This document shows positions 37,365 to 46,036 of a DNA stretch of 64,000 nt, one piece after another. Where the stretch lies: the NCBI RefSeq assembly GCF_002214585.1, contig NZ_CP014862.1, positions 1 to 64,000 on the forward strand, given 5' to 3'. How positions within the stretch are numbered: the first letter of the stretch is position 1; each line of letters opens with the position of its first letter. The position numbers were made by a program, and so were the translations under genes. This DNA is from Thermococcus profundus. Its GTDB lineage: Archaea; Methanobacteriota_B; Thermococci; Thermococcales; Thermococcaceae. Under the pieces are notes generated by a model. The model saw only the letters and a program-made list of their open reading frames with translations, was not told the origin of the DNA and made no database searches.

Positions 37365-40342
37365 CTCACCTGGATGGCATCGGCGGTGTACGGTATGACC
37401 TCAACCGCACCCCTGTACTCCGAAACGTAGCCCCCTACCTTGACCCTCTGCCCCTCGCTGAAGGTGAGGTCTCCGGCGACGCTCTTTGGAATAAAGATCA
37501 CCAGCTCGCCGCTTCCGTCGTCTATCGTGAGCTTGATGAAGCTCTTTCCGTTATAGACGTCCTTGATGGTGCCCTCTACGACAACGGTCCTGCCTTTGAG
37601 GTCAAGAGTGACGGCTCCAGTCTTGTAAGACTCCGCTGGTACGGCCTCGACGACGGTGAGGGAGATTACTTTCTTCCTGTCGGCGTCGTAGGTTATCCTT
37701 ATCCTGCTGCCGGTTCCAGCCTCGAACGGGTTCGGAAGGAGCTCGCGGCTGATCGAGAGAGTGGCGTTTCCTGTGTCGTCACTGACAGCGATATAATAGC
37801 CGCTCTTGTAGGCTACCCCCTCCCAAACGACCGTGAGGTTCACCTGGCCGGTGGCAGATGAAAGCTCCGAAACGGTGACTTCTTTTGCGGTTTCAGTGGC
37901 TCCTCCCTGTGATGGCACTCCCTCGACCTTCACCGCCTCTGTATTGTACACAACGAGCTCCGGCGCACCCCTGTATTCTTCCACGTAGCCCGCCGTGTAC
38001 ACCACAGCGCCTTCGGTGATGTTCAATCCCGCACCGCTCGGTATGAAGACCGTTACCTTTCCACTGCCATCGTCAAGGGTCAGTTTGAGGTTGTTTCCAA
38101 CGGTCGAAACTTTAACAGCCGTCGCGTTGAGGGCTATGACTTCACCCTTCAGGTCGAGCGTAACGTCTCCAGTCCTGTAGAGCTTCGGCTGAACTGCATT
38201 CGCAACTTCAAGGGAAGTCGCACTGCCCGAGAGCGGATCAACGACGATCCTGAGGATGCTTCCGGTGGCCGCTTCAATCGGGTTCGGGAGAAGCTCCTTC
38301 GTCGCCGTTACGGTCGTGCTTCCGGTGTCGTCGTGAACCGCGAGGTAGTACTCACCGTTCTCGTAGGAGATCGAGTCCCAGGCAACCGTCAGGAGGAGCG
38401 GTTCAACGGCACTCTTAAGGTCTGAAACGGTGCCCTCAACGGGTCCGGTCTGCTCGATCTTCCCGATCGCCTCGGGATGGAAGACGACAACCTCCGGCTC
38501 GCCGCGGTAGAGCTCAACGTAGCCGCCTATCTCGACCAGGTCGCCCTCCTGCGGGACGTAGGTCAGCTCGTCGGCGGTGGTTCTCGGCACGAACACCGGG
38601 AGGTTGCCAAGGGTTATCTTGAGGTTGCCGCTGAGGTTCGCGACGTCTGTGACCCTGCCGGCAACGACTATCACCCTGCCGACCATCTCAGGGGTAACGC
38701 TGTCCGGACGCATCTGGACCGGAGGAACCGCCGTTTGTACCGTTAAGGACTCTCCCTTGAGGTGATCCGGATCTCTGACGAGAGCCCTGATGACCAGAAC
38801 GCTTCCATCGCCAGCTTCGAGCGGGTTGAGGGCCATCAGAGCGTCCCTTGAGATCGAGACCGTGACATTATCGACGTTCAGGTAGTAGGTTCCGTTGGCG
38901 TAGGTGAGGCCCTGGAGTGTGCCGATGAAATCGACGAGCTTTCCTGTGTAGCCTTCAAGCTCGGAAGCTTTAACCTTCGGAAGCTGAACCTCCGATGGGC
39001 TGACCGGCCTTCCTAGGGCCTTTATTCCCTCTCCCGTGTAGACGACTATTTCCGGACTGCCGCGGTACTCGTCGAGGTAGCCGGCAACTTCAACACCGAG
39101 ACCTTCCTTGAGGCCAGAGAGCGTCTCGTTGGACAGCTCCCTGAGAGTGGCCGATGGTATGAAGACGTCAATCCTTCCGGTTCCATCGCTGATTACCAGC
39201 TTGAGGTTTGAACCGACCTTCTGAACCTCCTCAACGTTGGCCCTGACTGCAACTATCGTGCCCTTCATATCGGGCGTCAGGACTCCCACGGGCAGGAACT
39301 CAGTATTAACGGGTTTGACCGCTTTGAGGTATGCTCCAACGAGCCTGCCGTCGTCGCCCATCTTTCCGGCGGCCTTGACAAGGCTTCCGCTCGCTACCTC
39401 GAACGGGTTGAGGCTGGCCAGAACTTCCCTAGGAACGAGCACTTCAAGGTAGTTGACGCCATCCGTTAAAGTGATGACGTAGCGGCCGTTCTCATATGAT
39501 ATGCCGGTGAGGTTGCCCTGGACTGACATGACCATTCCAACGTAGCCCGAGGCCTCAGCTAGAGGAACGAGCGGCGCGCTCTCTATCGGCGTTACGTTAA
39601 ACTGCTCAAGGGACCTGACGACGATTTCAGGGGAGGTTCCCTTGTAGAGGTAGACGATGCCGGGCGCGTAAACGGTGTCCCCGACTTTTACTGAGACGTT
39701 GTTTTTGATGAGGAGGACTCTCGGTATGAGGACCGTAACTGGGGCGAGTCCGGTATCCACGGTTAAGAGATAGCCAGAGCTGACGTTGGAGAGAGCTGTA
39801 ACGATGCCCTGCACGGCAACGTAGGTGTTGCTCATGTTTTCAGTTAGCTCCTTAACCGTCTCGGGATTCTCGGAGTAGAGCTTACTGTTGAACTTGAGTC
39901 CCTCAAGGTACTGGAGCATGGCGTATGTGTAGGTCTCCCTAACGCGCAGCTGCACCTCAGCAGTGACGTTGTCCCCGGGGAATGGAACCATCCCCCTCTC
40001 GATCATCTCATCAGCGAGCGGTGAGTAGACCCTAACGTCCATCTGCCCCGTTCCATCGTCTATCGTAAACGTCAGAGAGAGCTTGCCGCCTGATTCGGAG
40101 ACGTAGGGAACGCTCGCGACAGTTCCGCTGAGCCTTACAACCGCGTAGTTCATCATGTAGTTGCCCGTGACTTCCTTCACGTCCATGAGAGGGGCCTGTG
40201 CACCCTGAGCGACAACTAGCAGAACCGCGACCCCAATCACTGACAGCAGAAGCGAAAGATACTTCAGTCTCGATACGTCGAGCTTCTTTTGCTCTTTTAA
40301 ACCGTGATAATATAGCTTTTTCTCTTCCTTCTCGCCGGCCAT
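37361..40342 (-). CDS. Giant OB-fold repeat protein anchored in the membrane
   Basis: 993 residues: a charged cytoplasmic start, one membrane segment (about 28-47), then an outer region of repeated OB folds. After two divergent N-terminal folds come about four tandem units of some 165-190 residues, each holding two OB folds. Unit marks include TIDDGSGELVIFIP and GYVSEYRGAVEVIPY, with variants YLDEYRGSPEIVVY, YVELYRGEPEVVVF and YVEEYRGAPELVVY. GGAGGT lies six bases before ATG. OB folds bind nucleic acid, sugar or protein; the ligand is unknown. Confidence 0.85.
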   Translation of the reverse strand: MAGEKEEKKLYYHGLKEQKKLDVSRLKYLSLLLSVIGVAVLLVVAQGAQAPLMDVKEVTGNYMMNYAVVRLSGTVASVPYVSESGGKLSLTFTIDDGTGQMDVRVYSPLADEMIERGMVPFPGDNVTAEVQLRVRETYTYAMLQYLEGLKFNSKLYSENPETVKELTENMSNTYVAVQGIVTALSNVSSGYLLTVDTGLAPVTVLIPRVLLIKNNVSVKVGDTVYAPGIVYLYKGTSPEIVVRSLEQFNVTPIESAPLVPLAEASGYVGMVMSVQGNLTGISYENGRYVITLTDGVNYLEVLVPREVLASLNPFEVASGSLVKAAGKMGDDGRLVGAYLKAVKPVNTEFLPVGVLTPDMKGTIVAVRANVEEVQKVGSNLKLVISDGTGRIDVFIPSATLRELSNETLSGLKEGLGVEVAGYLDEYRGSPEIVVYTGEGIKALGRPVSPSEVQLPKVKASELEGYTGKLVDFIGTLQGLTYANGTYYLNVDNVTVSISRDALMALNPLEAGDGSVLVIRALVRDPDHLKGESLTVQTAVPPVQMRPDSVTPEMVGRVIVVAGRVTDVANLSGNLKITLGNLPVFVPRTTADELTYVPQEGDLVEIGGYVELYRGEPEVVVFHPEAIGKIEQTGPVEGTVSDLKSAVEPLLLTVAWDSISYENGEYYLAVHDDTGSTTVTATKELLPNPIEAATGSILRIVVDPLSGSATSLEVANAVQPKLYRTGDVTLDLKGEVIALNATAVKVSTVGNNLKLTLDDGSGKVTVFIPSGAGLNITEGAVVYTAGYVEEYRGAPELVVYNTEAVKVEGVPSQGGATETAKEVTVSELSSATGQVNLTVVWEGVAYKSGYYIAVSDDTGNATLSISRELLPNPFEAGTGSRIRITYDADRKKVISLTVVEAVPAESYKTGAVTLDLKGRTVVVEGTIKDVYNGKSFIKLTIDDGSGELVIFIPKSVAGDLTFSEGQRVKVGGYVSEYRGAVEVIPYTADAIQVR

Positions 40343-40555
40343 AAGCGTACCTCCGATTATTTAACGTAGCAGGTTGGTTGATGGATGACCCTTTTAACAT
40401 TTTCGTGTCGAAGGAATCCAAAGGTGGGCAGAAATGGGCAGGATTCAACATGACTTCATGACATCGTAAACGTCCCAAACTGGCCCCCAGGCAAAAGTGA
40501 ATAGAGCAGTAACCACGCCTCGGCGAGAAAGTCGAAAAAAGCAAAAAATATGGTA
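40343..40555. other. Spacer between the OB-fold lipoprotein and the OB-repeat gene
   Basis: No gene is supported. GATTATTTAACG near 40355 (reverse strand CGTTAAATAATC) is a likely promoter for the three-gene operon, which is therefore probably transcribed apart from the lipoprotein. Confidence 0.45.
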
Positions 40556-41584
40556 TCAGGAGAGTAGCTCAACGCACTCCGGCCTGTAGGGGATTATCTC
40601 TATCGTCCCCCTGTATTCCGTTATGTAGCCGCTTATCCTGACTGAGACACCGTTTGTGAGGCCGTCTTTTATATCCTGCGGCAGGTCGTAGGCAACCGAG
40701 CCTGGTATGAATATCGTCACGTTGCCCGTTGAGTCAGCCAGAACGAACTTGAGGTTTGAGCCTATGGTCTGGAAGTTCGTGACGTTGCCCTCCACAACGG
40801 CGGTCGTCCCAATACGATCGAAGGTGACCTCCGAAGTGTGGAGCAGTGGGGAAGGCTCCGCCTCGACGATGGACACGTTTAGCACCGTCAAAGCCCCAGC
40901 GTCAACGGTGAGATCAAGAAGACTGCCCGTGCCCGCCTTGGAAGGATTTGGGATAATGGACCTTTCAACGGTCAGGTTAACGGTTCCGGTGTCATCCCCG
41001 ACCTCCATCAGGTAGTTGGGCTTCGAGTAGTAGAGCCTGAACCAGACCACCCTAAGATGAACCTCCCCGCTTGCCGAAGAAAGCTCAGCGACGGTAATTG
41101 CTGACGGGGCAGCAGTGGTGGTTGTTGTCGTAGTGGTGGTAGTTGTGGTGGTCGGGGGAGTCGTCGTTGTAGTTTCCACCGGGCTCGTTGTGGTAGTGGT
41201 CGTGGTAGTTGTAGTGGTCTCCATCGGGCTTGTTGTGGTGGTTGTAGCGGTGGTTGTTGTCGTAGTGGTGGTTTCCACTTGGCTCGAGGTTGTGGTTGCA
41301 GTCGTAGTGGCGGACCCGCTGGTCGTAGTAGTGGTTGGAACGGTCGTGGTCGTAGTGGTGGCCACGGCTGTGGTTGAAGGGCTCGACGTTGTGGTTACAT
41401 GGCTTGAAGTGGTCGTTTCGGAGGGAGTTGTAGAGGTTGTCGACGTGGTTGAAAGGGCCGTCGTCTGGGTTGTCGTTGAAGAGGGGCTCGAGGTAGTGGT
41501 TTCGCTTCCACCTCCCCCAATACAGCCGAGGGAGAGGACCAAAAGGCCAAGAACAAACAGCACCAGTAGCTTCTTCCCGTGGAT
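40556..41584 (-). CDS. Lipoprotein with Ser/Thr-rich stalk and one OB-repeat unit, apparent ATC start
   Basis: 342 residues. A signal peptide with lipobox LSLGCIGGG is followed by about 140 residues that are nearly all threonine and serine, a likely glycosylated stalk, and then one unit (about 185 residues) closely matching the last unit of the OB-repeat protein (ITVAELSSASGEVHLRVVWF; YITEYRGTIEIIPY). A GTG at 41563 gives no positive signal start and no ribosome site. ATC at 41584, five bases after AGGTGAT (41596-41590), gives HGKKLLVLFVLG, a proper signal peptide. Confidence 0.8.
   Translation of the reverse strand: MHGKKLLVLFVLGLLVLSLGCIGGGGSETTTSSPSSTTTQTTALSTTSTTSTTPSETTTSSHVTTTSSPSTTAVATTTTTTVPTTTTTSGSATTTATTTSSQVETTTTTTTTATTTTTSPMETTTTTTTTTTTSPVETTTTTPPTTTTTTTTTTTTTAAPSAITVAELSSASGEVHLRVVWFRLYYSKPNYLMEVGDDTGTVNLTVERSIIPNPSKAGTGSLLDLTVDAGALTVLNVSIVEAEPSPLLHTSEVTFDRIGTTAVVEGNVTNFQTIGSNLKFVLADSTGNVTIFIPGSVAYDLPQDIKDGLTNGVSVRISGYITEYRGTIEIIPYRPECVELLS
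41103..41515 (-). repeat. Degenerate ACN triplet tract inside the lipoprotein gene
   Basis: The Ser/Thr stalk is coded by an imperfect microsatellite of ACN triplets mixed with ATC/AGT-type codons, with longer blocks ending SPVETTTTT or SPMETTTTT repeated. Length variation between strains is to be expected. On the other strand it reads as long false poly-valine ORFs. Confidence 0.85.
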
Positions 41585-41650
41585 GTTGGATCACCTTTAT
41601 CAAGATACACCAACGTGTATATAGGCCTTTCTCTAAAAGAATAGAAAAGA

Positions 41651-43513
41651 TCAGGATTTCAAGATCTCCTCAACGTCAAAGCCTTCCTCATACTTCTTCA
41701 GCTTCCTCTCGAAGAACTCCACGAAGAGCTTGTACCTCTTTGCCCTGTGCTTCGGCTTCCCCCGTATACTGTGGCCGTGAGCTCCCCTCTTGAATATCGC
41801 AATGTAGGCCTCCTTGCCCATGTCCCTGAGCACGTTGTAGAACATCAGACTTTGGTCGAGCGGGCAGCGGTAGTCCTCAAGCGAGTGGATGAGGAGGAGC
41901 GGAGCCTTAACGTTCTTCGCGTAGAAGAGAGGGCTTAACTTCCTGTAGTTCTCGTTTTCAAGCGGGTTTGCTCCAATAACCTCAACGTCGTACCAGAGGC
42001 CGATATCGGAGAACGCGTGGCTGGTGAGCCAGTAGCTTATGCCGTTCTCGCTTATTCCAGCTTTGAAGAGGTCGCTCTGAGTTACCGCCCAGTTGGTCAT
42101 AAAGCCGCCGTAGCTTATGCCCGTTATTCCGACCCTCTCACGATCCGCTTGAGGCTCGAGCTTGAGGAACTCCTCTATTCCGGTCATTATGTCCTCGAAA
42201 TCTTCCAAGCCAGTCCTTTCGAGAACTCTCAAGGCAAAGTCCTCATCGTAGCCGTCGCTCCCACGCGGGTTCACGAAGAGCACATAATATCCCTTGCTCG
42301 CCATCAGCTGCATCTCGTACTTGAAGTAGTGGCCGTACATTCCCTTCGGCCCGCCGTGGACGAAGACTATTACCGGAGCCTTCTCGTCATCTTTTAGTTC
42401 GGGCTTGATGTACCAGCCGTCTATCTCGAGGTCCTTGCTCTTAAACCTGAAGGGTCTCGGCTCAAAGGTCTTCAGCTTTTCAAAGATAGGCCCGTTGTAG
42501 TCGGTCAGCTGCTTCAGCTCGCCGTCGTAGAGGTACAGCTCCCTTAAGCGTGTGGCCGTCTCGATGAGGAGGGCAACTCTGCCATCGTGAACGTCGAAGC
42601 CCATTATCCAGTGGTCTCCCACGATGATGGGTTTAGCTTCTCCATCCCAGAGATAGAGGTTCACCCTGCCGGCATCAGGAACGGTGAAGTAGACCTTACC
42701 GTTATCGAGCTTCGCACTTCCGGTGTCAAGCGGGCCTTCGTAGACTGGTTTGAGTTCACCGTCCCAGAGGTAAAGCCAGTCGTGCTCGCTCATGAACTTC
42801 TTCTCCCTCTTCCCGCGGAGGAGGATGGTTTTTCCGTCGGAGTCAACTGCCTCAAAGGATACCCTCTCGAAGAGCTTTTCCTCCTCACAGTCCTTCCAGA
42901 GGTAGATGTCCCAGAACTTGAAGAGGGCCGGCTTGCTTCCCTCCCTGTGCGGGACGTTGACAACAATGGTATCGCCGTGCCATATGCCACTGGAAAAGCG
43001 CGGCTTCTCGAACTCCTCAAGGATTTCTTCACTTTCAGTGTCGAGTATCCAGAAGGTTGTTTTCTCGCCATCGAGGAAGCCCATGTTGTCGAACCATACT
43101 GGAACGTCGTCATCAAATACAAAGTCCTCGTCGTCCCTCCTCTTGAAGCCCACAACGAGGAGTCTCCTCGAGTCGTCGTTCCACTGGACCGAGCGGATGT
43201 TTTTTGCCGAGAGGACTTTCTTCGCGCTGAGGGTTCCCAAGTCGGCAACCCATATCTCGCTCTCCTTCTTCTCCTCGTTGGAGCGTATGAAGGCGAGCTT
43301 TTTGTCATCGGGAGAAATCCTCGGCATCGAGGCGTTCTCGATAAAACTCCTGGCGCCGGTTTCAAGGTCTTCAACAACGATGGTGCTCTCGTACTTGTCC
43401 TCCTTCACGTTGACCTTCGTCAGAACGTAGGCAACTTTGCTTCCCCTTACCCTCGGGTCGCCGAGGTAGGCAAACTTAGAAAAGGTCTCCTCATTCCATT
43501 CGATACTGCTCAT
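41651..43513 (-). CDS. Acylaminoacyl-peptidase / prolyl oligopeptidase family (S9C)
   Basis: 620 residues: an N-terminal beta-propeller (to about 350) and a C-terminal alpha/beta hydrolase domain. The catalytic serine is in GITGISYGGFMTNW, the aspartate in HSLEDYRCPLD and the histidine in RGAHGHSIRG. It removes acylated or short residues from peptides in the cytosol. Length matches Pyrococcus acylpeptide hydrolases. The ATG at 43513 follows GGGTGAT by six bases; an earlier ATG is rejected. Confidence 0.93.
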   Translation of the reverse strand: MSSIEWNEETFSKFAYLGDPRVRGSKVAYVLTKVNVKEDKYESTIVVEDLETGARSFIENASMPRISPDDKKLAFIRSNEEKKESEIWVADLGTLSAKKVLSAKNIRSVQWNDDSRRLLVVGFKRRDDEDFVFDDDVPVWFDNMGFLDGEKTTFWILDTESEEILEEFEKPRFSSGIWHGDTIVVNVPHREGSKPALFKFWDIYLWKDCEEEKLFERVSFEAVDSDGKTILLRGKREKKFMSEHDWLYLWDGELKPVYEGPLDTGSAKLDNGKVYFTVPDAGRVNLYLWDGEAKPIIVGDHWIMGFDVHDGRVALLIETATRLRELYLYDGELKQLTDYNGPIFEKLKTFEPRPFRFKSKDLEIDGWYIKPELKDDEKAPVIVFVHGGPKGMYGHYFKYEMQLMASKGYYVLFVNPRGSDGYDEDFALRVLERTGLEDFEDIMTGIEEFLKLEPQADRERVGITGISYGGFMTNWAVTQSDLFKAGISENGISYWLTSHAFSDIGLWYDVEVIGANPLENENYRKLSPLFYAKNVKAPLLLIHSLEDYRCPLDQSLMFYNVLRDMGKEAYIAIFKRGAHGHSIRGKPKHRAKRYKLFVEFFERKLKKYEEGFDVEEILKS

Positions 43514-43579
43514 AACGGTATCACCCAACTCATAGAGAGGCTTAAAAGTATTTAAGGCTAACCCCTCGGAGGTGGGAAC

Positions 43580-43906
43580 ATGAGGGAAACCACAGCCGTG
43601 GCAGTGATATTCACGACCGGCATAGTCTTTGCACTCCTATTCAAAACATACTGGGGGGTAGTTTTCTCAGCACTGGGGATACCCTCGTACCTGGCTTACG
43701 TTGCCAGGGAGCAGAACATCCTCGCGAAGTCCAGGCTCTACGACAGGGATCTGTTTCTGATGACGGGTATAGCGATAGCCGTGATTCTCGGGTTCGACTA
43801 CCTCTGGGATCCCAGGGCAGGATTGATAGTCCTAGCGGTAGCGGTTCCGCTCCTAGCGCTCTACGCAGACAGGCTAAAGACTGGAAAGAACGCGCAGAAG
43901 TCCTGA
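43580..43906 (+). CDS. Small membrane protein of unknown function
   Basis: 108 residues with three or four hydrophobic segments (about 5-22, 25-40, 57-75, 80-98) and a basic C-terminus ending KTGKNAQKS. No family was recognised. GGAGGTGGGAAC precedes the ATG. It is divergent from the acylpeptide hydrolase and overlaps the kinase gene at the 3' ends by 33 bases. Confidence 0.68.
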   Translation: MRETTAVAVIFTTGIVFALLFKTYWGVVFSALGIPSYLAYVAREQNILAKSRLYDRDLFLMTGIAIAVILGFDYLWDPRAGLIVLAVAVPLLALYADRLKTGKNAQKS

Positions 43907-44521
43907 GACCTTCCCCGTATTCTTGTAAACCCGCACTTCTTTCTTCATCCGCTCCAGAAAATCCACATCGATCCCAAACTTCTCTCTGACGCGCTTGGAG
44001 ATGGTGTTATCGCTGAGGAAGATCATGGCCACAGCTGAGGTCAGGTTCTTCGGCTTCCTCCAGTTGGCCTTCTCGAAGTCTATGAGGAAAATCCGATCGC
44101 CCACTATTATGTGCTTCCCGCCCTGGATCTGACCATGGTCGAGTCCCAATCGGTCGAGAAGGGCAGTTTTCTCCACTATTTCAAAGAGGTGGCGTTTTTT
44201 TAGATCCGCGTGGAGGATAATCTCGCCCTCCGCGAACTCCCGGATGATGTACTCAAGGCTCCCGAACTTCCCGTACGCAACGAGGGGGGGCGTTATTCCA
44301 AACGGCTCCAAGGCCCTTATTATATCCGCTTCCCTTGCGAAGTTCGACCTCGGGGAATCCGGTCTCTGGAGCTTAATTATGACGTTTTTTTCACCCATTT
44401 TTGCCCTAAACACCACGCTGGTAGTCCCTTTCGAGAGCGGGGAGAGTTCACCGACCCCAATCCGCTCCAGATCCTTCGAAAACTCCTCCAACACTGCCCC
44501 TGGTATCAGGTGTTCGAACAT
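43874..44521 (-). CDS. Predicted Ser/Thr protein kinase, RIO-like (COG2112)
   Basis: A compact 215-residue kinase. The lysine strand is VIIKLQRPDS after a glycine-rich region LSKGTTSVVFRAK; the catalytic region is GLDHGQIQGGKHIIVG and the metal aspartate is in IFLIDFEKANW. These match the archaeal COG2112 group of small atypical kinases. Target unknown. It converges with a small membrane protein gene, sharing 33 bases. GAGGCCT precedes the ATG. Confidence 0.85.
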   Translation of the reverse strand: MFEHLIPGAVLEEFSKDLERIGVGELSPLSKGTTSVVFRAKMGEKNVIIKLQRPDSPRSNFAREADIIRALEPFGITPPLVAYGKFGSLEYIIREFAEGEIILHADLKKRHLFEIVEKTALLDRLGLDHGQIQGGKHIIVGDRIFLIDFEKANWRKPKNLTSAVAMIFLSDNTISKRVREKFGIDVDFLERMKKEVRVYKNTGKVSGLLRVLSSL

Positions 44522-44575
44522 AGGCCTCGATAAGCTTAAATACCCCCTCGAATAAAATACTTTTGGTGATAGCCA

Positions 44576-44803
44576 ATGGTGACGGCTTTTATTTTGATGG
44601 TTACGGCCGCTGGAAAGGAAAGGGAAGTCATGGAGAAGCTTCTGGCCATGCCGGAAGTTAAGGAGGCCTACGTGGTCTACGGGGAGTACGACCTCGTCGT
44701 TAAGGTTGAGACCGAGACGCTCAAAGACTTTGACCAGTTCATCACAGAAAAGATAAGGCGCATGCCCGAGATCCAGATGACATCAACGATGATAGCCATC
44801 TGA
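44576..44803 (+). CDS. Stand-alone Lrp/AsnC ligand-binding (RAM) domain
   Basis: 75 residues that form only the effector domain of Lrp regulators: TAFILMVTAAGKEREVMEKL, then VKEAYVVYGEYDLVVKVE. No DNA-binding part is present. Such single-domain proteins assemble with full-length Lrp proteins or sense amino acids alone. GGTGATAGCCA precedes the ATG; TTAAATACC near 44537 is a good TATA box. Confidence 0.9.
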   Translation: MVTAFILMVTAAGKEREVMEKLLAMPEVKEAYVVYGEYDLVVKVETETLKDFDQFITEKIRRMPEIQMTSTMIAI

Positions 44804-44881
44804 GGTTCTTTCTCACGGCTCCTTTCTCTTTCCAAGTTTCAGTCCGATTCTTCGTGAAATGATAGAAAAGGGATTAAGCCG

Positions 44882-45229
44882 TCATTTGCCACGGAGGCTT
44901 ATGTCGAGCTTTATGGGGCTGTTGCCCTCGTTCCTGATGACAACATTCCAAGAACCCTCGGGGAGCTTCACGGTCTCCTTAACCTCCGTAACGTTCTCTT
45001 TCTCAAAAATCTCCCGTGATCCGTCAGGGGAGGCTATCAGGAGGGTAAACGGGCCGCTTCCGGAGACCTTAACCTCCAAGTCCACCGATCCCCTAAAGGA
45101 GTACCTGAGCTCCTTATGCGGTCCGATCATCTTGCCCTTTGAGTAAACGAAGTTTCCTCCCCCCATGCATCCGGCTACGAGGACCACAAGGAGCAAGCTG
45201 ACTAAAAGGACGACACTCCCTCGACTCAT
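44882..45229 (-). CDS. Small lipoprotein
   Basis: About 115 residues with a signal peptide ending in lipobox VVLVAGCMGGG. The mature part is a single small beta-sandwich-like domain (VEVSGSGPFTLLIASPDGSR-like order, actual motif VKVSGSGPFTLLIASPDG). Surface-exposed; function unknown. The ATG at 45229 follows GGGGGAGTGGGA; an ATG 18 bases earlier is rejected. Confidence 0.75.
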   Translation of the reverse strand: MSRGSVVLLVSLLLVVLVAGCMGGGNFVYSKGKMIGPHKELRYSFRGSVDLEVKVSGSGPFTLLIASPDGSREIFEKENVTEVKETVKLPEGSWNVVIRNEGNSPIKLDISLRGK

Positions 45230-45357
45230 TCCCACTCCCCCACTCATAACTAACTATCCTCGCAGTAAAAATGACCACAGGGAATTATAAATTTATCCCA
45301 AAGCCATTATCATAAAGGTGAGGGAAGGAATAAAGCCGATAAAACAGATGCCAGCGC

Positions 45358-46032
45358 TCACTTGTTCATCATCAGCCGTATCCTCTCGGCGGCGTCTTTG
45401 GCCTTATCTGAGATGTTGCTGAGGGTTCTGGCAACGTTCAGTATGTAGGTTCCATCGCCCCACGTGAGCTCGTCTTCCCTCTCAAAAACGGTTCTCATGA
45501 GTTCCGTGTCAAGGCCGTCTATCCTGCTCTCGACGCCCTCTATCTCGTGGATTATTTTGTACTCCTTTTCGATCTCCGATTCGGAGAAGCCGCTCTCGAT
45601 CACCCGGTCCATCTGCACTATCGCCTCGTAGACGAGCTTTGCCGCCTTAATGCTCTCCGTCCCCATATTCAGTACGATCTCCTTGATCTCGAGGGGGATC
45701 GCCCTCGGGCGCTTTATCAGGAGCCACTTTGCAGTGTCCTCTGCCGCATCCGCCACCTTATCCTGCATGTGGAGGTATATGAGAACGTCCTCCCTCGCGA
45801 CGGCCATCATGAGCCTCGAGCTTAGAGAATCCCTTATCTCCTCTTTTATCCTGTCGGCAACGTCTTCAAGCCTATCTACCTCAACTGCGAGCTTCTTCAT
45901 CTTCTCATAGTCGCCCTCGTACCAGGCCCGGAGGGCCCTCTCAAGGGTCTCAACGGTCTGGATGACCACTTCCGCGTGCTTTATCAAGGGTTTAAACGGA
46001 CTCTTCGCAAAGAGTTTGGTCCACACCTGCAT
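45358..46032 (-). CDS. DUF47 / PhoU-like phosphate transport accessory protein
   Basis: 224 helical residues of the DUF47 (TIGR00153) family, related to PhoU, with acidic metal-binding positions (EVDRLEDVADRIKEEI; DKVADAAEDTAKWL). In many genomes these proteins are encoded beside PitA-type transporters and likely control them. Here the gene follows pitA by four bases on the same strand, which supports that role. Confidence 0.9.
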   Translation of the reverse strand: MQVWTKLFAKSPFKPLIKHAEVVIQTVETLERALRAWYEGDYEKMKKLAVEVDRLEDVADRIKEEIRDSLSSRLMMAVAREDVLIYLHMQDKVADAAEDTAKWLLIKRPRAIPLEIKEIVLNMGTESIKAAKLVYEAIVQMDRVIESGFSESEIEKEYKIIHEIEGVESRIDGLDTELMRTVFEREDELTWGDGTYILNVARTLSNISDKAKDAAERIRLMMNK

Positions 46033-46036
46033 GGTA

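Noticed and set aside
41103-41515. Tandem repeat array as a CRISPR candidate
   Set aside because: It is a triplet tract in frame inside a lipoprotein gene.
41561-41563. GTG as start of the OB-fold lipoprotein
   Set aside because: No ribosome site, and the signal peptide would lack its basic start; ATC at 41584 fits both.
41115-41624. Poly-valine open frame and asparagine/histidine-rich frame
   Set aside because: Both arise from reading the threonine triplet tract in the wrong frame or strand.
42587-43555. 322-residue open frame on the plus strand
   Set aside because: Shadow of the acylpeptide hydrolase propeller domain, and it runs through its promoter.
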